From the NCBI GenBank assembly GCA_947074145.1, contig CAMTOJ010000012.1:1-64000 (forward strand): a DNA stretch of 64,000 nt, given 5' to 3'. Every line of letters starts with the position of its first letter. Within the stretch, counting starts at the first letter, position 1. The notes under the pieces are model-generated. The model was not told the DNA's origin and did no database searches. It saw only the letters and a list, made by a program, of their open reading frames with translations. A program made the translations under genes and the position numbers. This DNA comes from an uncultured Bacteroidales bacterium (lineage in GTDB: Bacteria; Bacteroidota; Bacteroidia; Bacteroidales; JAUNSR01). Shown piece by piece: positions 40,394 through 51,258 of this stretch.

Positions 40394-41221
40394 TTATCCC
40401 GGAAATTTTGGAAATTTCTGGAAATCCGGATCCCTTTTTTCAAGAAATGCATGTTTTCCTTCCTGTGCTTCCTCCATAAGATAATACATCATTGTTGCAT
40501 CTCCGGCAAACTCCATAAGACCTCTTTGTCCATCAAGTTCTGCATTAAGACCTCTCTTTATCATTCTAAGAGCCATAGGACTTCTTTGAAGCATTATTTT
40601 GCACCACTCCACGGTGGTATCCTCCAGTTCATCTAAAGTAACAACTTTATTCACCATTCCCATTGCTTCTGCTTCAGCTGCGGTATATTGTTGACATAGA
40701 TACCAAATCTCACGAGCTTTTTTCTGACCTACACAGCGTGCAAGATAAGATGATCCGAAACCGGCATCAAAACTTCCCACTTTAGGACCTGTTTGTCCGA
40801 ATTTTGCATTATCGGAAGCAATAGTTAGATCACACACAACATGAAGAACATGCCCTCCACCAATTGCATAACCGTTGACCATAGCAACTACTGGTTTGGG
40901 AATAGAGCGTATAGCTTTATGAAGATCAAGCACATTAAGTCGTGGCACTCCGTTTGCATCTACATATCCGCCTACACCTTTTACCTTCTGATCTCCACCT
41001 GAACAAAAAGCTTTTGTTCCTGCACCGGTTAATACAATAACACCTATATCCTCGCTTTCACGACAGATTGACATAGCGTCAAGCATATCAAAAATTGTCT
41101 GTGGTCTGAAGGCATTATAAACTTCAGGACGGTTAATGGTGATCTTGGCTATACCTTCAAATATTTCAAATTTGATATCAGAATATTCCTTCAACGGAAT
41201 CCATTCTCTTTCGTTATTCAT
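40394..41221 (-). CDS. menB: 1,4-dihydroxy-2-naphthoyl-CoA synthase
   Basis: Crotonase family: '[19 protein letters not shown]', '[90 protein letters not shown]' (MenB signature). Confidence 0.96.
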   Translation of the reverse strand: MNNEREWIPLKEYSDIKFEIFEGIAKITINRPEVYNAFRPQTIFDMLDAMSICRESEDIGVIVLTGAGTKAFCSGGDQKVKGVGGYVDANGVPRLNVLDLHKAIRSIPKPVVAMVNGYAIGGGHVLHVVCDLTIASDNAKFGQTGPKVGSFDAGFGSSYLARCVGQKKAREIWYLCQQYTAAEAEAMGMVNKVVTLDELEDTTVEWCKIMLQRSPMALRMIKRGLNAELDGQRGLMEFAGDATMMYYLMEEAQEGKHAFLEKRDPDFQKFPKFPG

Positions 41222-41248
41222 ATATTTTATATTATTTATAGTCTGTTT

Positions 41249-42940
41249 CTATTTAAAATAAGATCTTAAAATCTCATCATTAATTTCTCGTGGTGTAAAA
41301 ACTTCAAGTATAGTAGGTTTATCCCAGGCATAAATAATTTTCATTGCTCTTTTTAACTCTTTCTCATTTTGAGCCGATATATAATTTAAACCGTATGCTT
41401 CTGAGAGCTTTGAGATATCAATATTGTGGGTCGCCTCGAAATACTCCTCCATTTCAGGAAGTGTTGAAGGACCTTTTATAAATCTAAAAATTCCTCCCCC
41501 ATTATTATTAATGACAATAATTTTAATATTGGAAGAAAGTTTTTTATTCCATAAAGCATTTATATCATATAGAAAACTCAAATCTCCAGTGATCAACGTT
41601 GTATCGCCATAATAAGTAGAAGCCGCACCTATTGCAGTAGATGTTGATCCGTCAATACCACTTGTTCCTCTGTTTGCATCAACTCTTACTACTCTGTTAT
41701 TCTTAAAGAGTTGATGATATCTTACGGATGTTCCGTTAGATAACTGAAGCTTTGATTCTTTTGGTAGCATAGGTAAAATTATCGAGAAAGCTTTAAAATC
41801 GCTCCATACAAGATTTTTTAAAAATTGGCTATGGTGCTCTTCGGCTTTCTTATTAAGTTGCACCCATTTATCAGCATATTTAGATTTATTTCCTTGAATA
41901 TGTGGCAAAAGGGAATGAAGGAAATTTACAGGTTTACTACATATTTTGTGAGTTAATACAGAATATGTATCAATCGTATAATTCTCTTCTCCTATATGCC
42001 AATGCTGTGAAGGTGGATATTCTCGAATAAATTTCTTAATAAACTTAGATATAAGAGGGCCTCCAAAACTTATCAGAAGATCTGGTCGATATGTCTTAAT
42101 TTGATTTGCTGTCAAACGAGATATTGTACGATCGATATTAGCAATAAGTTTATCACCACGCATATTTGATATACTTTCACTCAAAACAGCAATCTGTGGT
42201 TGTCCGGCTAAAGAATTAAGTATTTTATTAAGTTCTTCATCTGGGACCTGCATCGAAACCAAAATCATTACTTTCAAAGAACAATTAATCGATTGTGCAT
42301 ACTCAATCGCATCCTCTTTAGACAAGTTCTTCAGCGGAGATATTTGTGTGAGAATACGTGGAATAACCGAAGTAGCCTCTGATATTTTGCAAAGCGGTTC
42401 CTCCAATGGTACATTTATATGGACAGGACCTTTGGCTGCTGACATTGAAATATTAATCGCCTCGTTTACTATTCGGTTATTATACCATATATCAGATTCT
42501 TTATCTGACTCAGATCGATATTGACAACTATATTTTACAATTTTGTCGAAGATATTCTCTTGTCTGATAGTCTGACTATCATTTTGATCAATCCATTCTT
42601 TGGGTCTGTCAGCAGAAATAACAATTAATGGAATTTGTTGATAATAAGCCTCTGCTATGGATGGAGAAAGGTTTAATAATGCAGTTCCCGAAGTACATAC
42701 AATAACAACTGGTTCCCCTGTTTGCTGAGCCACACCCAAAGCATAAAATCCTGCACTACGCTCGTCAACCAGAGAGATGCACTCAATTCCCGACTCGCGA
42801 TTGAACGCAACTGATAAGGGTGCATTTCTTGATCCCGGCGATATCACAGCTCTTTTTACTCCTTTCATTTTACAAAGTCGTGTTAATAGCTGAATATTTG
42901 TCTTATCAGTACTTTTATTAGAAATCTTTCTTGTTGCCAT
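41249..42940 (-). CDS. menD: 2-succinyl-5-enolpyruvyl-6-hydroxy-3-cyclohexene-1-carboxylate synthase
   Basis: TPP enzyme: 'KGVKRAVISPGSRNAPLSVAFNR', 'CTSGTALLNLSPSIAEAYYQQIPLIVISADRP', 'NDSQTIRQENIF', 'IIVINNNGGGIFRF'. Confidence 0.95.
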   Translation of the reverse strand: MATRKISNKSTDKTNIQLLTRLCKMKGVKRAVISPGSRNAPLSVAFNRESGIECISLVDERSAGFYALGVAQQTGEPVVIVCTSGTALLNLSPSIAEAYYQQIPLIVISADRPKEWIDQNDSQTIRQENIFDKIVKYSCQYRSESDKESDIWYNNRIVNEAINISMSAAKGPVHINVPLEEPLCKISEATSVIPRILTQISPLKNLSKEDAIEYAQSINCSLKVMILVSMQVPDEELNKILNSLAGQPQIAVLSESISNMRGDKLIANIDRTISRLTANQIKTYRPDLLISFGGPLISKFIKKFIREYPPSQHWHIGEENYTIDTYSVLTHKICSKPVNFLHSLLPHIQGNKSKYADKWVQLNKKAEEHHSQFLKNLVWSDFKAFSIILPMLPKESKLQLSNGTSVRYHQLFKNNRVVRVDANRGTSGIDGSTSTAIGAASTYYGDTTLITGDLSFLYDINALWNKKLSSNIKIIVINNNGGGIFRFIKGPSTLPEMEEYFEATHNIDISKLSEAYGLNYISAQNEKELKRAMKIIYAWDKPTILEVFTPREINDEILRSYFK

Positions 42941-43042
42941 TATTCATTATTATCTTCAGAAAAAAACATTTTTATTAAGAACTCTTGTAAAATAACTATT
43001 AAACAATCAATGTTGTTCTTTTAAATTGGATATTTTTCGATT

Positions 43043-44203
43043 TTATTTAAATACAGAGAGTATAGTTTGCGATTTTATACATGTTTCCTCCCATTCATTC
43101 TCCGGTATTGAATCTTGCGTAATACCTCCTCCGACAAATATATATGATTTGTTTTTTAGTAAAAGCGAAGATCTTAGATTTACAAAAAGTTTGAATCCTT
43201 GGTTAGAGTTGTGAGATTCTTTCGTGCTATCAGAGTTAATTATCCCAATAAATCCACCGTAGTAAAGTCTGGAATGTTTCTCTGTTTTTATTATTAATTC
43301 ATAAGATTTTTCCTTTGGATATCCGCATAAAGCAGGTGTAGGATTCAGATCTTTTACCAAAGAGACTATTCTCTTTTTTTCAGGTTTTGCTGATATTTGT
43401 GTCATTAAATGTTCAAAATCTCCGGCTCTTACACTGAGTCTTTCCCCTATTTTTACTGATTGACATTCATTCTTTTTAAAAATATCAACAATATAATTGG
43501 TCACAAGCTCTTGTTCATAATACTCTTTTGATGTCCATTTTTTTTCAGGTTTCTTTGTTCCCGCAAGGGAAACTGAAGTAAATACGCCTTTAGAATAATC
43601 AGCCAACAACTCTGGTGAAGCACCTATCCATGTCAAAGTACCTTGTATATTTATAAGAAAAATGAATGCATGATCATATTTACATTCAAGTTTAAAAAAT
43701 AATTGCGAAGCATCTTTAACACTATTATTTTCATTTTTTATGACTCTAGATAGAATCATTTTATCGATTTCTCCATTTTTAATTTTATCCACCACTTCTT
43801 GACATTGATTGATATATTCAGTTTTATCAATCTGATAAAAATCATCATCCTGAAATGTGATTAATTTCTGAACTGATTCTTTTTCATATTCAAATTTTTC
43901 GATATGGTTCAATATAATCTCTTCGGTTATTTTTATAGAGGTTATATCATTAAGAGAGAAATCAACTGTAATATCTTGTGGTAATAAAATCGTCGGATAA
44001 GCACTTTTTTGTGAAGATTCATTGCTTTCAATTTGAAACGGAGAGATAACAAATCCGCTTTTTGTAATCAGGTCATCTGTCTTTATTATGACTGGATAAG
44101 ATGAAATACCTATTGTAATATTGGTGGAGAAAGGTTCTCTATATAAATAAAAGGATATATTTTTTTCGATTAATTTATTTATTGCATTAATAATACCTAC
44201 CAT
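43043..44203 (-). CDS. menF: Isochorismate synthase
   Basis: Chorismate-binding domain: 'KIKNGEIDKMILSRVIK', 'WIGASPELLADY', 'SLAGTKK', 'LNPTPALCGYPKE', 'LYYGGFIGII', 'FVNLRSSLL', 'YIFVGGGITQDSIPENEWEET'. ATG at 44203 preferred over TTG at 44224. Confidence 0.92.
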   Translation of the reverse strand: MVGIINAINKLIEKNISFYLYREPFSTNITIGISSYPVIIKTDDLITKSGFVISPFQIESNESSQKSAYPTILLPQDITVDFSLNDITSIKITEEIILNHIEKFEYEKESVQKLITFQDDDFYQIDKTEYINQCQEVVDKIKNGEIDKMILSRVIKNENNSVKDASQLFFKLECKYDHAFIFLINIQGTLTWIGASPELLADYSKGVFTSVSLAGTKKPEKKWTSKEYYEQELVTNYIVDIFKKNECQSVKIGERLSVRAGDFEHLMTQISAKPEKKRIVSLVKDLNPTPALCGYPKEKSYELIIKTEKHSRLYYGGFIGIINSDSTKESHNSNQGFKLFVNLRSSLLLKNKSYIFVGGGITQDSIPENEWEETCIKSQTILSVFK

Positions 44204-44229
44204 TTTCAACTTATTAGAATGCAAATATA

Positions 44230-44262
44230 AATTATTCCATGCTTTATAAGCATGGAATAATT
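44230..44262. promoter_or_regulatory. Perfect 15-bp inverted repeat upstream of menF
   Basis: aattattccatgctt-tat-aagcatggaataatt, adjacent to CAAATATA (minus TATATTTG, a -7-like box at 44222-44229). Confidence 0.6.
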
Positions 44263-44376
44263 CATCAATTTTTCAATCAAAAGATCGAATAAAATCATTA
44301 CTCTAAGATATGATATTAATATTCAGATATTATGCACGGATATTAATAACGGTTGATTAATAATATCTATATGATT

Positions 44377-45810
44377 TTATTTTAACATTGATCTATTTGG
44401 TTTAGTCATATTCTCAGGTTGAAGAATATTATCCAACTCTTGTTTTGGCATTATATTTTCTTCAAGAATCAAATCATAAATACCTTTTCCTGTTTCCATC
44501 GCTTTTCTAGCAAGACGTGAGCAAACTTCATATCCAAGATATGGAAGAAGAGATGTTACAATACCAATACTATTATAAACAAGATCTTTACAATGTTTTT
44601 CATTTGCAGTGATGCCAATAATACATTTATCTCTTAATGTATTCATTCCCTTTGTAAGCATCTCTATAGATTGGAACATGCAATAAACAATGATAGGTTC
44701 CATTACATTAAGCTCAAGCTGTCCTGCCTCTGCAGCAAAAGTCACTGTAAGGTCATTACCGAAAACTAAGAATGCTATTTGATTCACTACTTCAGGTATA
44801 ACAGGGTTTACCTTTCCCGGCATAATAGATGATCCGGGCTGCATTGGAGGCAAATTTATTTCATTAAATCCTGCACGAGGGCCGCTTGATAGCAAACGAA
44901 GGTCATTACATATTTTAGATAATTTTACTGCAAGTCTTTTAACCGCAGAGCTATACATTACAAATGAACCGGTATCATTTGTAGCTTCGATAAAGTTTTG
45001 TGCTGCAACAATGGGGAATTGTGTAATTTCTGCTAAATATTTTATACAAAGTGCTGAATATTGGGGATTTGCAGCAATACCTGTACCAATAGCTGTAGCT
45101 CCCATATTTACCTCAAGAAAAAGGTTTACATTCTGCTCTAAACGTGGTATCTCTTCAGAAAGATTAGTTGCATAAGCATCAAACTCCTGACCTAAAGTCA
45201 TTGGCACCGCATCCTGCAACTGAGTTCTACCCATTTTCAATATATTTGAAAATTGAACACCTTTAACCGTAAATGCCTCAATAAGGTAGTTTAATGCACT
45301 GACAAGTTTTCGATTAGCTAAATAAAGTGCAATTTTAACTGCTGTTGGATAGACATCATTAGTTGATTGTGATTTATTGACATCATCATTTGGATGAAGG
45401 AATTTATATTCTCCCTTCTGATGTCCCATTATTTCGAGAGCTCTATTGGTTATAACCTCATTTGCATTCATATTGGTGGATGTTCCTGCACCACCTTGAA
45501 CCATATCTACAACAAACTGATCGTTAAACTTACCCATTCTTATCTCTTTACAAGCTTCGATAATAGCATTTGCTTTCTCTTTACTTATCTCACCCAGGTC
45601 TCTGTTTGCCATTGCTGCAGCCTGCTTCACCATAGCGAGTGCCTGAATAAGTTCAGGAAAGAAATCCAATGTTACTCCGCTTATATTGAAATTTTCTAAA
45701 GCTCTATAGGTCTGTACTCCGAAATAATATTGATCAGGAATCTCTTTTTCTCCCAAAAAGTCATGTTCAATACGTGACTTTCCTTGGCCATTGTTCAAAT
45801 TTATCATCAT
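44377..45810 (-). CDS. aspA: Aspartate ammonia-lyase
   Basis: Aspartase/fumarase family: 'RIEHDFLGEKEIPDQYYFGVQTYRALENF', 'GAGTSTNMNANEVITNRALE', signature 'GSSIMPGKVNPV'. Confidence 0.94.
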   Translation of the reverse strand: MMINLNNGQGKSRIEHDFLGEKEIPDQYYFGVQTYRALENFNISGVTLDFFPELIQALAMVKQAAAMANRDLGEISKEKANAIIEACKEIRMGKFNDQFVVDMVQGGAGTSTNMNANEVITNRALEIMGHQKGEYKFLHPNDDVNKSQSTNDVYPTAVKIALYLANRKLVSALNYLIEAFTVKGVQFSNILKMGRTQLQDAVPMTLGQEFDAYATNLSEEIPRLEQNVNLFLEVNMGATAIGTGIAANPQYSALCIKYLAEITQFPIVAAQNFIEATNDTGSFVMYSSAVKRLAVKLSKICNDLRLLSSGPRAGFNEINLPPMQPGSSIMPGKVNPVIPEVVNQIAFLVFGNDLTVTFAAEAGQLELNVMEPIIVYCMFQSIEMLTKGMNTLRDKCIIGITANEKHCKDLVYNSIGIVTSLLPYLGYEVCSRLARKAMETGKGIYDLILEENIMPKQELDNILQPENMTKPNRSMLK

Positions 45811-45962
45811 ATCTTTCTTGCTTTAAATGTTTGTAAAAGCATCATCGATAGTAAAACAATAGTCTTTTTTTTAAGTTCAATTTTAAGGATTAGTTTGTAA
45901 ATAAATGTTCGTTTTTTTTAAGTACAGAGTTTAATTTTCTAAATTTTTGTTTTTTAAATCTG

Positions 45963-46715
45963 TTACAATATTCTACTCGATAAAAAAAGATGAAATTGTT
46001 CTTTATAAGAATCTGAAATCGGAATATATTCAGTACCAAAAACTATTCTGTTACGCTCAATAACTTTAATTTTATCTTTTCTTACAATAAAAGATCTATG
46101 TACTCTTATAAATTCATTTTCGTCTAATGTTTCCTCGATTTGCTTCATCGAAATTTTTGAGATTATCGGATGTTTCTCCCCCTCAATATATATTTTGACA
46201 TAATCTTTCAAACCTTCTACATATAATATTTTGTTGATCTCGATTTTAACAAGCTTATATTCTGTTTTAACAAAAATGAATTCGTTATTTTCTTTAAGAA
46301 TAATTTCTTTTTTATTATTATTATTTTCGTTTGCTTTTATGAGCAATTCTTTATGCCGCAAACCTTTATTTGCGGAATTAAGAAATTCGGCATAATTGAT
46401 AGGTTTAAGCAAATAATCTACTGCATTTACCTTAAATCCCTCAAGGGCATACTGCTGGAAAGCGGTTACAAAAATCACCTGTGTCTTATCCGAAATTATT
46501 TTAGCTAATTCAATTCCGTTTAGATCCGGCATCTGAATATCCAGAAAAACGATATCCGGTTCACTTTTTTCAATCGCACTTACAGCTTCTACGGAAGAAT
46601 CATATTTACCTATAAGCTCAAGAAACGGAGTTTTTATAACATAAGATTCTAAAAGAGCCAAAGCCAATGGTTCATCATCAACAATTATTGTCTTTAGTTT
46701 TATATTCTCTTTCAT
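45963..46715 (-). CDS. LytTR family response regulator
   Basis: Receiver 'KTIIVDDEPLALALLESYV...DIVFLDIQMPDLNGIELAK' plus C-terminal LytTR 'KILYVEGLKDYVKIYIEGEKHPIISKISMKQIEETLDENEFIRVHRSFIVRKDKIKVIE'. Confidence 0.94.
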   Translation of the reverse strand: MKENIKLKTIIVDDEPLALALLESYVIKTPFLELIGKYDSSVEAVSAIEKSEPDIVFLDIQMPDLNGIELAKIISDKTQVIFVTAFQQYALEGFKVNAVDYLLKPINYAEFLNSANKGLRHKELLIKANENNNNKKEIILKENNEFIFVKTEYKLVKIEINKILYVEGLKDYVKIYIEGEKHPIISKISMKQIEETLDENEFIRVHRSFIVRKDKIKVIERNRIVFGTEYIPISDSYKEQFHLFLSSRIL

Positions 46716-46730
46716 AACTATTGAATAACG

Positions 46731-47792
46731 TTATTTCTGTTTTATGATTATTATTTCTGCTTCAAATTGATCTATATTTCTTTCTGCTATAAACTTGGCA
46801 TTCTTTCCATAGATTAATGACAACCTTTTTTGTAGGTTATCCAAACCTATTCCGGATCCGCTTCTGTCATCATTGCTTTTTTCAAAATAACTATTTATGA
46901 CACGAAATATCAATTGATTTTCATTGAGGGTTAATTTTATATGAACATATGATTTTCCAATACTGTTTATTCCATGCTTAAAGGCATTTTCTATCAGAGA
47001 AATAAAAATCATTGGTGCAATTTGCCAATCTTTGGTTTCTCCCTCTATGGAAAATGTTATTTCAACTTTCGATGAAAAACGAAGTTTTACAAGATCGAGA
47101 TAGTTGTTTATAAAATCAATCTCTTTCACAAGATCTACCTCTTCTTGATCATTATCATATAAGACATAGCGTAAAAGTTTACTTAACTGATGTATAGCCG
47201 ACTGTGCATGATCTTGAGATATTGCAACAAGTGAGTATATGTTATTTAAAGTATTAAACAGAAAATGAGGATTAAGCTGACTTTTAAGATTTTTGAGTTC
47301 TGCTTCATAGTGATTTTTCATCATTTCCTTCCTTTTTGATTCGAATTGATACCATTGCGAACTCATTTTTATCGCTACAGATAATGCTGCCGTAAGAACA
47401 TAAAAAATAGAATCTCTTCCAATCTTAAGCATCCAACCCAATCTCATTGGAGGTTTATGTCCCTCTGGTCCGGGACGAAACTCTTTGAAGGGTATAAAAA
47501 TATCATCAACGAGAAACATTAGTATCGAGCCTATAATAATCACAATGATGTTAATTGTCAAGAAGGTGCTCACTCTGCGGTTAAAAAGATACTTATTAAT
47601 AAGAAAAAAATAATTGAAATAAAATATGATTATAATGATAAGTTGGCTAAAACAGAATCTGATATAAAACAATAACCAATTATCATCAATATCATTTGGC
47701 ATAAAAAGAATAGGTGAAGAAAATAAAATCATCCATATTATAAGATGAATAAGTATTTCTACATATTTTGATGGTCTTTTATCTGTAAACAT
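46731..47792 (-). CDS. LytS-type (His_kinase family) sensor histidine kinase
   Basis: 'ELKNLKSQLNPHFLFNTLNNIYSLVAI', 'IAPMIFISLIENAFKHGI', 'GSGIGLDNLQKRLSLIYG'. Confidence 0.94.
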   Translation of the reverse strand: MFTDKRPSKYVEILIHLIIWMILFSSPILFMPNDIDDNWLLFYIRFCFSQLIIIIIFYFNYFFLINKYLFNRRVSTFLTINIIVIIIGSILMFLVDDIFIPFKEFRPGPEGHKPPMRLGWMLKIGRDSIFYVLTAALSVAIKMSSQWYQFESKRKEMMKNHYEAELKNLKSQLNPHFLFNTLNNIYSLVAISQDHAQSAIHQLSKLLRYVLYDNDQEEVDLVKEIDFINNYLDLVKLRFSSKVEITFSIEGETKDWQIAPMIFISLIENAFKHGINSIGKSYVHIKLTLNENQLIFRVINSYFEKSNDDRSGSGIGLDNLQKRLSLIYGKNAKFIAERNIDQFEAEIIIIKQK

Positions 47793-48020
47793 TTTAGTTA
47801 GATTTTAGGAGTGAAAATATAACTTTTTCACATCATTATATAATATTCGGAATTTTCTTTAAAAAGATAGAGCTTGCATCACCTGTTTCACAACAGATTA
47901 CGGCAAACTCTATCGACTCTACTTACTAACTACTAATTGTAACTTTGAATTAAAGTTAAAAAAGTTTCTTCTTGAATAATTAGCTTCTACTCAACCATTT
48001 TTAATAACTTAAAATCTTTT

Positions 48021-49241
48021 TTATTCATATCTTATTGCTTCAATAGGATCCAAACTTGCAGCTTTCTTTGCCGGATACCATCCGAAAAAAATACCAGTAA
48101 GAGAACATACTGCAAAAGAAAGCAATACAGACCATGGCTGTATAAGAACCGGCCAACCTGCTGCAAATTTTACAATGAACGTTACAGATACTCCCAGAAA
48201 TATTCCGATAATTCCACCTACAAAGCTCAATAAAATTGCCTCTATCAGGAATTGCATAAGAATATCTTTTCCCTTGGCTCCTATTGACATTCTCAATCCA
48301 ATCTCTCGAGTCCTTTCAGTCACGGATACATACATTATATTCATAATTCCTATACCTCCAACCAAAAGTGAAATACCGGCAATGCAAGATAATAATAATG
48401 TCATAAGATCTGTTGTCGAGGTCAACATTGAAGTTAATTCTTCCTGTGATCTAACTTCAAAATTATCATCTGCTCCCTCTTTTATCTTATGATTAAATCT
48501 TAAGATCTCTTCAATTTCTTCAACAGCCTTGGGTGACATCTCTTCATTTATTGCAGAGGCATAAATTCCTTGCAGATAATTTATGGCCAAAACTCTTTTT
48601 TGTACCGTAGTATAAGGAGCAATAAGCAGATCATCCTGATCCATTCCCATGCTATTGTAACCTTTCGACTCCAGTATTCCTATAATTTTAAAAGGCGTCT
48701 TGTTAAATCTTATATATCGTCCAAGGGGAGATTCTCCATTTGGAAAAAGATTATCTGATACAGTTTTTCCAATAAGACAGACCTTTGCAAAAGTCTTTAT
48801 ATCTTGCTCAGAGAAAACATCACCCTCACTAACCTTATATTTTCTAATCTCAAGATAATCAGGATTTACGCCATATAATGTAGTAGGTGTATTATTTGAA
48901 GAATATATTGCCTGTCCAGAACTTGTTACCGATGGTGAAACTGCAGCAACATATCGACTTTTGTTTACTATTGCTTTATAATCTTCAATCTTCAGACTCT
49001 GCATACTAGAAGCATCTTGTCTGACCCCTCCCATTCTCATACTTCCGGGATGAATCATAAGCATATTAGAGCCCATTTCTGATATCTGTGACCGTATACT
49101 TTGTTTTGAACCCTGACCGATGGCAAGCATCGTTATAACCGATGCAACCCCGATAATGATACCAAGCATCGTCAGAAATCCCCTGAACTTATTGGTATTT
49201 AGTGCCCTTAAAGCTATTTTAAAGAGGTTTGCAAAATTCAT
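48021..49241 (-). CDS. MacB-type ABC transporter permease
   Basis: 'ALRALNTNKFRGFLTMLGIIIGVASVITMLAIGQGSKQSI', C-terminal FtsX-like 'VGGIGIMNIMYVSVTERTREIGLRMSIGAKGKDILMQFLIEA'. Confidence 0.95.
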   Translation of the reverse strand: MNFANLFKIALRALNTNKFRGFLTMLGIIIGVASVITMLAIGQGSKQSIRSQISEMGSNMLMIHPGSMRMGGVRQDASSMQSLKIEDYKAIVNKSRYVAAVSPSVTSSGQAIYSSNNTPTTLYGVNPDYLEIRKYKVSEGDVFSEQDIKTFAKVCLIGKTVSDNLFPNGESPLGRYIRFNKTPFKIIGILESKGYNSMGMDQDDLLIAPYTTVQKRVLAINYLQGIYASAINEEMSPKAVEEIEEILRFNHKIKEGADDNFEVRSQEELTSMLTSTTDLMTLLLSCIAGISLLVGGIGIMNIMYVSVTERTREIGLRMSIGAKGKDILMQFLIEAILLSFVGGIIGIFLGVSVTFIVKFAAGWPVLIQPWSVLLSFAVCSLTGIFFGWYPAKKAASLDPIEAIRYE

Positions 49242-49294
49242 ATATTATATCTCATTTATTAATATCAATTCGGGTTCTATGCTCCGATTTTATA

Positions 49295-50053
49295 TCATTT
49301 TTCAACTATTACATCATCTTGTTTTGGCAAGGCGGCAAGCTCTACTCTGGCATCTTTTATATTTGCATTCCTTGTATCGCTAATAACCATTCCATCTCTC
49401 AAAGATATTGTTCGACTGCTAAACTCACTCATTTCCGGATTATGTGTAACGAAAAGAATTGTTCTCCCTGCTTTATACAAATCCTGAAACAATGCCAATA
49501 TTTCAAGAGATGTTCGCGTATCAAGATTTCCGGTTGCCTCATCTGCAAGAAGTATTACAGGATCATTTACCAAAGCTCTGGCAATTGCCACACGTTGTTG
49601 TTGTCCACCTGACATCTGATTTGATTTATGATCAAGTCTATCACCTAGACCCACAAGTTTTAATGCTTCTATAGCTTTTTCACGACGTTGTTTTGCTGGA
49701 ATACGAGGATTATAAATCAATGGAAGTTCTACATTTTCAATTGATGTTGTCTTTGGCAAAAGATTGTAGTTCTGAAATATGAATCCGATTTTACTGTTTC
49801 TTATCTCAGCTCTTTTATCCTTGCTCATCGTATCTGTCCTAATTCCATCTAGATAATACTCTCCGGATGTTGGAGTATCCAGACAACCTAATATGTTAAG
49901 CAACGTCGATTTTCCGGAACCACTGGTACCCATAATAGTTACAAATTCTCCGGCATCCACACTGAAACTTACTCCTCTAAGCGCCTTTACGACCTCATTA
50001 CCTACTGTAAATCTGCGCTTTATATCAACAAGTCTTATTATCTCTTTTTTCAT
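49295..50053 (-). CDS. MacB-type ABC transporter ATP-binding protein
   Basis: Walker A 'GTSGSGKST', signature 'QMSGGQQQRVAIARAL', Walker B 'VILLADEATGNLD'. Confidence 0.96.
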   Translation of the reverse strand: MKKEIIRLVDIKRRFTVGNEVVKALRGVSFSVDAGEFVTIMGTSGSGKSTLLNILGCLDTPTSGEYYLDGIRTDTMSKDKRAEIRNSKIGFIFQNYNLLPKTTSIENVELPLIYNPRIPAKQRREKAIEALKLVGLGDRLDHKSNQMSGGQQQRVAIARALVNDPVILLADEATGNLDTRTSLEILALFQDLYKAGRTILFVTHNPEMSEFSSRTISLRDGMVISDTRNANIKDARVELAALPKQDDVIVEK

Positions 50054-50075
50054 ACCTTATTTTTATAAGGAACAT

Positions 50076-51218
50076 TTATTTTTTTCTTGATGGAGGTCCT
50101 TGCATAAAAGGACTCTTTTCTCCATTCATTTGAGGCGCGCCTGCTCCGGGTGTTTGTAAAGATTCATCTACTACTACAACATCACCTTCTTTTAGTCCCT
50201 TCACAATTTCAACATTTATTCTATCATCATATCCCACCGTAACAGGCACTCTCAATTGTTTTTCTGCATTCTTAACCCAGACCCCTGTCTGATTATTTTC
50301 AACGTCTGCTTTATACTTTAAAGCTTTTGATGGTATGGCAAGAACATTATTTTTTTCTAAAGTTTTTATAGTAACATTTGCTGTCAATCCCGGTTTTAAT
50401 TTCAGGTCAGGATTAGGTGCTGCTATTACGACCTGATAAGTCACTACATTTGAAGTCGTTGTAGCTTCAAGTCTTACTTGAGTAACATAACCGGTAAACT
50501 TATCATTTGGATATGCATCTACATCAAAACTAACATTTTGTCCTTCTGCAACTTCACCTATATCTGCTTCATCAACATCAGCAATTACCTGCATTTTTGT
50601 TAAATCGTTTGCAATAGTAAATAGTGTAGGTGTAGAAAAGCTTGCAGCAACAGTCTGACCTTCATCGACTGCTCTCGACAGCACTATTCCATCAATTGGC
50701 GAATATATGGTGGCAAATCCCAAATTAGTTTTTGATTTAACCATATCTGAACGGCTTTTATCATAACTATTCTTTGATTTGAGATAATTGTATTCGGCAA
50801 GTTCGTATTCAGTATCTGAGACCATCTGCTTTTCATGCAACTCTTTGGAACGATTAAATAAACGTGTCTGATACTCATATTCCACTTTTGCAGCAAGCAT
50901 ATTCGATGTCTGCGACTCTAGTTCTGCTTCAAGTGTTGTTTTATCAAGCTCTGCTAGTATCTGTCCTTTTTTTACCTCTGAATTATAATCAACATATATT
51001 TTTGAGATAATACCCGAAACCTGAGTACCAACCTCTACATTAGTTATCGGTTCAAGAGTTCCTGTAGCTGTTACCTCTCTCGACATATTGATTTTTTTAG
51101 CTACAGCAGTTTCAATCATTTTTTTTGATTCACCTCCTTGTTTACAATTGGTAAAAGAAAAAAGCATTACAAAAGCTGCTGCACTTAAGACGAAATTTTT
51201 ATTCATCATTATATTCAT
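50076..51218 (-). CDS. Efflux RND/ABC periplasmic adaptor subunit (MacA/HlyD type)
   Basis: 'TATGTLEPITNVEVGTQVSGIISKIYVDYNSEVKKGQILAELDKTTLEAEL', 'ATIYSPIDGIVLSRAVDEGQTVAA'. Confidence 0.94.
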   Translation of the reverse strand: MNIMMNKNFVLSAAAFVMLFSFTNCKQGGESKKMIETAVAKKINMSREVTATGTLEPITNVEVGTQVSGIISKIYVDYNSEVKKGQILAELDKTTLEAELESQTSNMLAAKVEYEYQTRLFNRSKELHEKQMVSDTEYELAEYNYLKSKNSYDKSRSDMVKSKTNLGFATIYSPIDGIVLSRAVDEGQTVAASFSTPTLFTIANDLTKMQVIADVDEADIGEVAEGQNVSFDVDAYPNDKFTGYVTQVRLEATTTSNVVTYQVVIAAPNPDLKLKPGLTANVTIKTLEKNNVLAIPSKALKYKADVENNQTGVWVKNAEKQLRVPVTVGYDDRINVEIVKGLKEGDVVVVDESLQTPGAGAPQMNGEKSPFMQGPPSRKK

Positions 51219-51258
51219 TTTCTTATATTCTTTTTTTATTATCCTATCTTACAATACA

